DNA of 64,000 nt, from the NCBI GenBank assembly GCA_963810775.1, contig CAWEOT010000014.1, positions 62,001 to 126,000 of the forward strand, in the 5' to 3' direction. This DNA is from DATBVX01 sp963810775 (GTDB taxonomy: Bacteria; Pseudomonadota; Gammaproteobacteria; Steroidobacterales; Steroidobacteraceae). The position numbers were made by a program, and so were the translations under genes. Below are positions 43,717 to 49,789 of the stretch, one piece after another (within the stretch, counting starts at the first letter, position 1; every line of letters begins with the position of its first letter). The notes below the pieces were generated by a model. That model was not told where the DNA came from. It saw nothing but the letters and a program-made list of their open reading frames with translations, and ran no database searches.

Positions 43717-44061
43717 ATGTTTACGAAGATTCGCAAAGCCAAGGGCACGGTTCAGCTGGCGGTCGTGGGCCTCTTCTCATTGACAGCGGGCAGCGCGTTC
43801 GCAGGTGAGTCCTGCGCCACGCCGGCGATCGACGCCGCATTCATGGGCCAGCTCGTTGTGAGCGCGCCGACCATCCGCATCGCAGACGCAGGTTCGATGG
43901 TCGTCGAAGCCAGTCGCGTGCGCGAGATAGCGCAGCTCGGAAGCATGACAGTGACGGCGCCGCGCCTCTCGACGTTCGCCGAGCGCGACACGCGCAGCGA
44001 GGAAAGCAGCGGCGATTCGCCGGCACGCACCCGGTCACCGCGGGCTGTTCTGGTACAGTAG
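43717..44061 (+). CDS. Small secreted protein with three 16-residue repeats
   Basis: 114 residues from the ATG at 43717, set by GGGAGGAT upstream; the frame opens earlier at 43654, but that part is the structured leader. A signal peptide ends at 'GSAFA|GES'. The mature part holds three adjacent repeats: residues 43-57 'MGQLVVSAPTIRIAD', 58-73 'AGSMVVEASRVREIAQ' and 74-89 'LGSMTVTAPRLSTFAE', with consensus xGxMxVxAxR. A Ser/Arg-rich tail follows. I know no function. It is the first gene after the YtrA-type operator and 41 nt before the GntR gene, so it probably belongs to that operon. Confidence 0.7.
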   Translation: MFTKIRKAKGTVQLAVVGLFSLTAGSAFAGESCATPAIDAAFMGQLVVSAPTIRIADAGSMVVEASRVREIAQLGSMTVTAPRLSTFAERDTRSEESSGDSPARTRSPRAVLVQ

Positions 44062-44102
44062 TTTGCTAATCGCCCAGCACAGTGAACGCTGAAGGCAACA
44101 GC

Positions 44103-44519
44103 ATGGATCCGAACTGGAACGACAGTCAGCCGATCTATCGGCAGCTCCGGGATCGCGTCGTCGACATGATCCTCGAGGGCGTGCTCAAGGACGGCGATCC
44201 CCTGCCTTCAGTGCGCAACGTGGCGGCGGAGTACCAGCTCAATCCGCTTACGGTGCTCAAGGGCTACCAGCAGCTGGTCGACGAGCAACTGGTCGAAAAA
44301 CGCCGCGGACGCGGGATGTTCGTGACCGAGGGCGCACGCAAGATGCTGATGAAGGACGAACGGCAACGTTTCCTGGACGACGAATGGCCGAAGGTGGTCG
44401 CGACGATCACCCGACTCGGATTCAAGCCTGCCGAGTTGCTGGAGGCTGTCAGCACTGACAAGGGCGCCAATACCAATTCATCTGAATCGAGCGAGGTCCC
44501 CGATGGGCGCAGTGATTGA
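44103..44519 (+). CDS. GntR family regulator, YtrA subfamily
   Basis: 138 residues from the ATG at 44103 (GAAGG upstream); the GTG at 44082 would add seven residues. The short length, with a winged helix ('PIYRQLRDRVVDMILEGVLK', 'GDPLPSVRNVAAEYQLNPLT', 'VLKGYQQLVDEQLVEKRRGR', 'GMFVTEGA') and only a small helical C-terminus, defines the YtrA subfamily, whose members regulate adjacent ABC transporter genes. Its 3' end overlaps the ATPase gene by 17 nt. The presumed operator is at 43597-43620. Confidence 0.93.
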   Translation: MDPNWNDSQPIYRQLRDRVVDMILEGVLKDGDPLPSVRNVAAEYQLNPLTVLKGYQQLVDEQLVEKRRGRGMFVTEGARKMLMKDERQRFLDDEWPKVVATITRLGFKPAELLEAVSTDKGANTNSSESSEVPDGRSD

Positions 44520-45360
44520 AGCGCGCGGGCTGAGCAAGACGTACGGCAAGTTCCGCGCGCTCGACAATGTGAACTTCAGCGCCGCTGCCGGGCGCATCGT
44601 GGGCCTGATCGGTCCCAACGGTGCCGGCAAGACCACTGCATTGCGCGCGATTCTCGGACTCACCAACTATGAGGGTGAGCTCAAGGTGCTCGATCTCGAT
44701 CCATATAGTCAGCGCGATCGGCTGATGCAGGAAGTCTGCTTCATCGCCGACGTCGCAGTGCTTCCGGGCTGGCTGCGTGTGCATCAGGCGGTCGCTTTCG
44801 TCGCCGGCGTGCATCCACGCTTCCGGCCGGAGCTTGCCGAGCAGTTTCTCGGCCGCACCAGCATCAAGCGCACCAGCCGCGTGCGCGAACTGTCCAAGGG
44901 CATGATCACGCAACTGCACCTGGCGCTGGTGATGGCGATCGACGCCAAGCTCCTGGTGCTCGATGAGCCGACGATCGGCCTCGACATCCTGTATCGCAAG
45001 CAGTTCTACGAGAGCCTGCTATCCGACTACTTCGACCATGAGCGCACCATCGTCATCACGACGCACCAGGTCGAGGAAGTGGAAAACATCCTCACCGATG
45101 TGCTGTTCATCGACCGCGGCCAGATCGTGCTCGACAGCAGCATGGAAGAGGTGGCCGAGCGTTACGTGCAGCTCACGGTCAATCCCGATCACGTCGCTGC
45201 AGCCCGCGAATTCAAGCCGTTCTACGAGCGCGAGGTTTTCGGGCGCACGGTGATGTTCTTCCAGAACGCCGCCGCCGATGCGTTGCGCAAGCTGGGGGAT
45301 GCGCGTACGCCGAGCGTGGCAGACCTGTTCGTCGCCAAGATCAAGGGAGCCGCTGCATGA
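44503..45360 (+). CDS. ABC transporter ATP-binding protein
   Basis: 285 residues. Walker A 'GPNGAGKTT' lies at about 37-45, the Q-loop region is 'MQEVCFIADVAVLPGWLRVH', the signature is degenerate ('VRELSKGMITQLHLALVM', SKGM in place of SGGQ) and Walker B 'KLLVLDEPTIGLDILYR' is followed by the H-loop 'TIVITTHQVEEVENI'. The C-terminal extension is about 70 residues. It energises the permease encoded next (4-nt overlap). In YtrA operons this pair is usually an exporter or a sensor of envelope-active peptides; the substrate is unknown. Confidence 0.93.
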   Translation: MGAVIEARGLSKTYGKFRALDNVNFSAAAGRIVGLIGPNGAGKTTALRAILGLTNYEGELKVLDLDPYSQRDRLMQEVCFIADVAVLPGWLRVHQAVAFVAGVHPRFRPELAEQFLGRTSIKRTSRVRELSKGMITQLHLALVMAIDAKLLVLDEPTIGLDILYRKQFYESLLSDYFDHERTIVITTHQVEEVENILTDVLFIDRGQIVLDSSMEEVAERYVQLTVNPDHVAAAREFKPFYEREVFGRTVMFFQNAAADALRKLGDARTPSVADLFVAKIKGAAA

Positions 45361-46259
45361 ACCACCTGCCACTTCTGATCCGGCGCGAGTTCTGGGAGCA
45401 CCGCTCCTTCATCATTGCTCCGGCCATCGTCGCGGCGATCCTGCTGATCGGCATGACGTTCGGGCACATCGAGTTCGGCAACACTTCCCTGGACCTGCTC
45501 GGCAATCCCGAATTTGCGAGCAAGCACTACGGGATCATGACCGGCGTGCTGTCTTTCGTGGCCCTGCCGTATCTGATCTCCATGGGCTGCCTGATCGTCT
45601 TCTATCTGCTCGACAGTCTGTATGCCGACCGCAAGGATCGCAGCGTCCTGTTCTGGAAGTCGCTGCCGGTCTCGGACCGCGAGACTGTCATCTCAAAACT
45701 GATCGTCGCCGCGGTCGTACTTCCGTTGATGACCTTCGTCGCGGTGCTGGCGTCGAATCTGATGTTCGGCGTCATCGGCAGCATCCGCCTGAGCGGCAGC
45801 ATCGAGAACATCTGGAGCGTGGTCTGGCTGCCGCGTGCCTGGTTCAGTGCGCATGCCCTGCTGCTGTATTCCCTGGTCGTGATGATCCTGTGGTACCTGC
45901 CGATCCTGGGCTGGCTGGTACTGGTTTCTGCCTGGGCGCGCCGCGCCGTGATCTTGTGGGCCGTGCTGCCGCCGTTGGCGCTCATGTTCCTCGAAGACGT
46001 GCTGTTTGATACGCGGTACGTTGCTCACCTGCTGCGCGATCGGTTCATCGGCTGGTTCAACCTGGCAATCAACACCAATGCGGTCGCCGAACACTCGATG
46101 GTTCTCGACGGCGAACGCATCCCGATGACGGCGCGGCTCAGCGATACGCTCGATCCGGGTCACTTCTTCTCGAGCCCAGGACTCTGGCTGGGAATCGTGG
46201 TCGCGGCCGGCTTCATCTGGGGTGCCATCCTGCTGCGGCGCCGTTACAGCGAGACCTGA
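45357..46259 (+). CDS. ABC transporter permease
   Basis: 300 residues, ATGA overlap with the ATPase gene. It starts 'MNHLPLLIRREFWEHRSFII', a common beginning for ABC-2 type permeases. Six hydrophobic segments are visible, including 'APAIVAAILLIGMTFGHIEF', 'GVLSFVALPYLISMGCLIVF' and 'LIVAAVVLPLMTFVAVLASN'. A large extracytoplasmic loop follows the 'EDVLFDTRYVAHLL' region. It is the last gene before a strong terminator. Confidence 0.9.
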   Translation: MNHLPLLIRREFWEHRSFIIAPAIVAAILLIGMTFGHIEFGNTSLDLLGNPEFASKHYGIMTGVLSFVALPYLISMGCLIVFYLLDSLYADRKDRSVLFWKSLPVSDRETVISKLIVAAVVLPLMTFVAVLASNLMFGVIGSIRLSGSIENIWSVVWLPRAWFSAHALLLYSLVVMILWYLPILGWLVLVSAWARRAVILWAVLPPLALMFLEDVLFDTRYVAHLLRDRFIGWFNLAINTNAVAEHSMVLDGERIPMTARLSDTLDPGHFFSSPGLWLGIVVAAGFIWGAILLRRRYSET

Positions 46260-46323
46260 GAGCAGCGAATCACCAACCAATCACTGCAGGCCTGAAGATA
46301 TCCCCTGGGACCTGCGTTCATCT

Positions 46324-46353
46324 CAGCCAGGCGAAAGCTTGGCTGCTTTTTTT
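46324..46353 (+). terminator. Intrinsic terminator of the YtrA-type operon
   Basis: CAGCCAGGC-GAAA-GCTTGGCTG (46324-46345) makes a 9-bp stem with one G-U pair and a GAAA tetraloop, followed after one C by seven T (46347-46353). It lies 64 nt after the permease stop and separates this operon from the RND remnant and DUF3187 gene. Confidence 0.88.
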
Positions 46354-46421
46354 CGCGCCAGTAAACTGTCGTCACCGGGCGCGCCGTACCCAACAATCGA
46401 AGAAGATCGCTCGTAGTAACC

Positions 46422-46508
46422 ATGCTGACACTGATCTTTCTGCCAGCGCTGTACGCTGCCTGCTTTCGTGTTCGCGAGCCCGCCGCGGCGCCTGCGGTGA
46501 GCAAGTAG
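46422..46508 (+). pseudogene. C-terminal remnant of an RND efflux permease gene
   Basis: A 28-codon frame ('MLTLIFLPALYAACFRVREP' and a short Ala/Pro tail) ends with TAG at 46506-46508. The sequence matches the last membrane helix and end of HAE1/AcrB-like RND pumps, where 'LTLxFLPALYAxWFR' is usual. The remaining roughly 1000 codons are absent: upstream in this frame there is only a short unrelated stretch and then a stop at 46362-46364, next to the neighbouring operon's terminator. The stop overlaps the DUF3187 start by 1 nt, as in a former operon. A deletion is the likely cause. Confidence 0.6.
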
Positions 46509-47482
46509 TGACACGACCGGGCCGGCGTTGGGCGCTCGCATTGCCCCTCCTTTGCGCGACGTTCCAGCCTGCACGGGCCGAGCCCTTCATGGTTCGCGAC
46601 CAGAATCCATTGATTCGCGGCGTCTACCTTCCGGTCGGCAGACCTGCGACCACAGCCGATCGGTCAGGGCGCCAGGATTTCACGCTTACCGTCAGCAACA
46701 CGACCAACCTCGACACCAATGGCGACGAGGAGCTGCTCGTCGACGGAGAGACGACGGAGCTGCGCTGGAGCGGAGACTGGCCACTCAGGCGTGGATGGCA
46801 ACTACAGGTCTCAATTCCCCTCGTGCATTACGAGGGCGGGCACCTCGATTCGATGATCGATGACTGGCACCGATTTCTCGGCCTGCCCCGCGGGGATCGC
46901 CCGGCACGACCCGAGAATCAGCTCGAGTTCTCCTACTGGCGCGCGGATAGCGCCCGCGTAGATATTGGCGAGAGCCACACCAGTATCGGCGATTCGGCGA
47001 TCGAAATCGGTTACACGGCGCTGGCCACGGATCGGAGTACGCTCAATTTGTGGCTGGGTGTGGAGCTCCCTACTGGCGCGCGCAGTGCGCTCTCCGGTAA
47101 TGGTTCTGTGGATGCGGCAATGTGGTTGAGCGGCGCGCGGCAATTGGCGGAACGCTGGCAGTTGGACGCGACACTTGGGATGGCCCGACCGGGTTCGGTC
47201 GAGCCGCTGCCGCTCGAATCGCGCGCGGTGGTTCCATTTGGTAGCGTCGCACTGGGTTGGGAAGGCGGGCCCGGGTACGGCTTTGCATTGCAGGTCGATG
47301 CCCACGGCAGTTGTGTCGACGACAGCGACGTGGAATTCCTAGGATCGGCGGCCCTGCTAACAGTTGGAGGGCACTATCGCACGCGCGCCGGCTGGCGCTT
47401 CGAGCTGGCTGTCACGGAGGACCTGCGCGCGGGCGCCTCGCCGGATGTAGCGTTCTACTTCGCCATCCGCCGGCAACACTGA
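46508..47482 (+). CDS. DUF3187 family outer-membrane-like protein
   Basis: 324 residues, GTG start. A signal peptide ends near 'FQPARAEP'. The mature protein begins 'FMVRDQNPLIRGVYLPVGRP', the family's usual start, and contains many alternating strands ('DFTLTVSNTTNLDTNGDEEL', 'IEIGYTALATDRSTLNLWLG') that look like a beta barrel. The final residues 'SPDVAFYFAIRRQH' end in an aromatic-rich strand, typical of outer-membrane proteins. The function is unknown. It directly follows the RND remnant and may once have been its operon partner. Confidence 0.88.
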   Translation: MTRPGRRWALALPLLCATFQPARAEPFMVRDQNPLIRGVYLPVGRPATTADRSGRQDFTLTVSNTTNLDTNGDEELLVDGETTELRWSGDWPLRRGWQLQVSIPLVHYEGGHLDSMIDDWHRFLGLPRGDRPARPENQLEFSYWRADSARVDIGESHTSIGDSAIEIGYTALATDRSTLNLWLGVELPTGARSALSGNGSVDAAMWLSGARQLAERWQLDATLGMARPGSVEPLPLESRAVVPFGSVALGWEGGPGYGFALQVDAHGSCVDDSDVEFLGSAALLTVGGHYRTRAGWRFELAVTEDLRAGASPDVAFYFAIRRQH

Positions 47483-47500
47483 GTCCGCATCATTCTCGCC

Positions 47501-47519
47501 GTCGATCGACCCGATCGAC
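47501..47519. promoter_or_regulatory. Perfect 8-bp inverted repeat upstream of dps
   Basis: GTCGATCG (47501-47508), ACC, CGATCGAC (47512-47519). It lies 18 nt after the DUF3187 stop and 82 nt before the Dps start, so it may be an operator or a transcript hairpin. No T tract follows, which argues against an intrinsic terminator. Confidence 0.4.
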
Positions 47520-47601
47520 AGCAACGATTGGGAACCTGCCTCATCGTGTGGAGAATAGGCGTCGAATTCCGGCTGTAGCCATTCCAGAGAGAGGAGCTCC
47601 C

Positions 47602-48084
47602 ATGCATAAGACGCGCATCGACCTTTCCGAAAAGACCCGTCGCAAGGTTACGGACCTGCTCAACTCACGACTCGCCGATGCGATCGACCTGCAGACCCAG
47701 GCGAAGCATGCGCACTGGAACGTCAAGGGCCCGAGCTTCATCGCGCTGCACCAGCTGTTCGATGACATCGCGGAGAACATCGAGGAGCATATCGACACGC
47801 TGGCGGAGCGCGTCACGGCGCTGGGCGGAACGGCCGAGGGCGTCCTCGCGACCGTTGCCAAGCGCACCTCGCTCGACCCTTACCCGCCGGACATCACCGA
47901 CGGTTTGGCGCACGTTGACGCACTGGCCAGCGCGCTCGCGACCTTCGGGCGCAAAACACGCAAGGCCATCGATGAGTCGGGCAAGCTTAGGGACGCCGAT
48001 ACCGCGGATCTTTTCACCGGCATCTCGCGCGATGCGGACAAGTACCTGTGGTTCCTGGAAGCGCACCTGCAGGCGAGCGCGTGA
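47602..48084 (+). CDS. dps: Dps family DNA-protection/ferritin-like protein
   Basis: 160 residues from the ATG at 47602 with GAGGAG at 47591-47596; the frame is open upstream, but that part lies in the DUF3187 gene's 3' end and the intergenic region. The four-helix bundle shows the Dps ferroxidase pattern: 'QAKHAHWNVKGPSFIALHQL' (His residues), 'FDDIAENIEEHIDTLAERVT' (Asp, Glu) and 'RDADKYLWFLEAHLQAS'. It oxidises and stores iron and shields DNA in oxidative stress or stationary phase. Its stop is 3 nt from the convergent oxidase gene. Confidence 0.95.
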   Translation: MHKTRIDLSEKTRRKVTDLLNSRLADAIDLQTQAKHAHWNVKGPSFIALHQLFDDIAENIEEHIDTLAERVTALGGTAEGVLATVAKRTSLDPYPPDITDGLAHVDALASALATFGRKTRKAIDESGKLRDADTADLFTGISRDADKYLWFLEAHLQASA

Positions 48085-48087
48085 GGC

Positions 48088-49443
48088 CTAGCCGAGTAAT
48101 TGCGCGAAGTACACGTTGAGCATCCGGTTGTCCGGATCGAGTCGCTTGCGAAAACCATTGAAGACTTTCCAGCGTTCGCCGAACGCCTGGCAGGTCTGAT
48201 CCTTGGTGAGAGAGCGGGTCTGGTTCAGGAGCGGCGTGCCGCGCCGCTGTGAGCAGAACTCGTTGAACTCGATTACGAAGTCTTCCCAGCCTTCATCACC
48301 GGTGGAAGAGGGATCGAGCGTGATCATCGGCGCGGCGAAGCTCGGGCTGAGCAGCGAACCCGGGTCGCGGTGCAGTCGATGACCGATATGCAACAGGTTG
48401 GCGCGATAACGCTGTCGCTTGTAGTAGTCGCGGCAGAACTCGAAGTACTCGGCGATCAGCTCGGCGTAGCCTTCCTGCGGGAAAGCCCAGGTACTGTAGG
48501 TAAACCGTGTTCTGCCCGCATCCTTGGGGAGCTTGCGCACCCATTCGATCGGGTAGACCGTCACATTGCGCGAGGCGCGATCCAGCGTGGAGCGCATCAC
48601 GGTGTTGAAGTGCTCGATGAAGAAGTAGCGCACCGGCGGGAATGACACAGCGTTGCTCACGGTCGAGCCGAATGCGGGCAGTACGTTGGTCATCACCGAC
48701 TTGCGGATCGACCAAATGCCTGAGCGCGTCGTCGGTGCCTCATCGTCGTAACTGCGCATTTCGACCGTCACGCGATCGCGGAACGGCATCAGGTAGAGCT
48801 TGAGCCCCACCGGCATCTCGCTCAGGCTCTGAAACTCGCGCGCGAACGCATCGAGCGAGAAGCTCTCGTAGTCGAGGCGTACCGCTCGCAGGGGCACGAC
48901 GCGAAAAGTCAGTTCGTGCGCGATGCCGGCGAGCCCGTAACTCGAGCGAACGAGCTTCATGAGGTCGGCCTGAGATTCAGCAATCGTGACACCCTTGCCA
49001 TTCGGGAGAACCAGCTTCGCCTCTTTGAGGGCCGAGGAGAGCTGGCCGACCTCTCCGGGCATCGAGGAGTCCTTGGTTGGCGCGAGCGCTGCCGCACCCA
49101 TCGTCAGGTTGCCGAGATCCGGATTTACAGGAAGCTGCAGGCCTCGTTGCTCGAGCGCACTGGCGACATCGATGAGTGCCGCACCGGCCTGCACACGCAC
49201 GTGATGGTCAGTGATCTCGAGGATGCGATTCATCGCGGCCATCTCGACGATCGTGCCGCCGTCGGCCACAGCACAGCGCGTCTGCGAGTAGTTGGCACCG
49301 ATTGCGCGCACCGGCGAAGGGAAGGCCTTGGAGTTTTCGAGGATGGTCTGGATGTCTTCGACGCGCTTCGGGCGCACGATGACGCGGGGCCGCGTAACCA
49401 CGGTCCCTTCCCAATTTCGCAACACCGCAATCCTGGCTGCCAT
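48088..49443 (-). CDS. FAD-binding oxidoreductase (VAO family, aldonolactone-oxidase-like)
   Basis: About 451 residues from the ATG at 49443 (GGGGGA just upstream); the frame opens to 49536. The N-terminal FAD-binding domain has 'RPKRVEDIQTILENSKAFPS', 'RAIGANYSQTRCAVADGGTI' and 'GAALIDVASALEQRGLQLPV', then 'LGNLTMGAAALAPTKDSS'. Where many relatives carry a His for covalent flavin ('GxGHS'), this one has Asn51 ('GANYS'), so FAD is probably non-covalent. The C-terminus ends 'RLDPDNRMLNVYFAQLLG', like D-arabinonolactone/gulonolactone oxidases. The substrate is unknown. A c-di-GMP riboswitch (49590-49686) precedes it on the same strand. Confidence 0.85.
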   Translation of the reverse strand: MAARIAVLRNWEGTVVTRPRVIVRPKRVEDIQTILENSKAFPSPVRAIGANYSQTRCAVADGGTIVEMAAMNRILEITDHHVRVQAGAALIDVASALEQRGLQLPVNPDLGNLTMGAAALAPTKDSSMPGEVGQLSSALKEAKLVLPNGKGVTIAESQADLMKLVRSSYGLAGIAHELTFRVVPLRAVRLDYESFSLDAFAREFQSLSEMPVGLKLYLMPFRDRVTVEMRSYDDEAPTTRSGIWSIRKSVMTNVLPAFGSTVSNAVSFPPVRYFFIEHFNTVMRSTLDRASRNVTVYPIEWVRKLPKDAGRTRFTYSTWAFPQEGYAELIAEYFEFCRDYYKRQRYRANLLHIGHRLHRDPGSLLSPSFAAPMITLDPSSTGDEGWEDFVIEFNEFCSQRRGTPLLNQTRSLTKDQTCQAFGERWKVFNGFRKRLDPDNRMLNVYFAQLLG

Positions 49444-49789
49444 ACTTTCCCCCGGTCGATTCACCCTGTCGGCCATCACCTGATCGGGTCGCAAGACGCA
49501 CGTCGACTCGAACGCACAGGCCTTGAGCCGGTGCACGAGTGCCCACGCAGAGGGGAGGGAGTCAGATCGAGCGCGGAAGTGCAGAGAGACCGCTGCCCGC
49601 TGGCAACCCCGCTATCGTAGGACTCAGGTCCTTTAGACCGGTGGCTTTGCGTCCCCGCCTTTCGGCGGGTTTGCCCTGATCAGCGGCCGGACTATGAGGG
49701 ATGGGGTCGCGGGGAGTAAAGGGGGCGGTCTAACCAATTGTTTTTGATTGAAGCCGCGCACATTAAGTGCAATCGCTTGAAGGGATCCG
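49444..49789 (-). other. Intergenic region holding the riboswitch and oxidase leader
   Basis: 346 bases between the antiporter stop and the oxidase start, both on the minus strand. The promoter-side part (49687-49789) has no convincing hexamer pair. The middle is the riboswitch. The leader (49444-49589) has no U-tract terminator, but a pyrimidine-rich stretch (minus strand, 49560-49551) could pair with the GGGGGA ribosome site, a possible translational switch. No separate gene is evident. Confidence 0.6.
49590..49686 (-). promoter_or_regulatory. Cyclic-di-GMP-I (GEMM-I) riboswitch
   Basis: Read on the minus strand, the segment contains the full GEMM-I core in order: CAGGGCAAACC, a GC stem capped by a GAAA tetraloop (CGCC-GAAA-GGCG), GGGACGCAAAGCC, then CCGGTCTAAAGG, a second hairpin, and GATAGCGGGGTTGCC, which contains the tetraloop-receptor side. 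This parallels the Vibrio Vc2 riboswitch part by part. P1 can form between CCGCTG (49686-49681) and CAGCGG, which occurs twice (49602-49597 and 49595-49590). The first gene downstream is the FAD oxidoreductase, 146 nt away. Confidence 0.9.
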
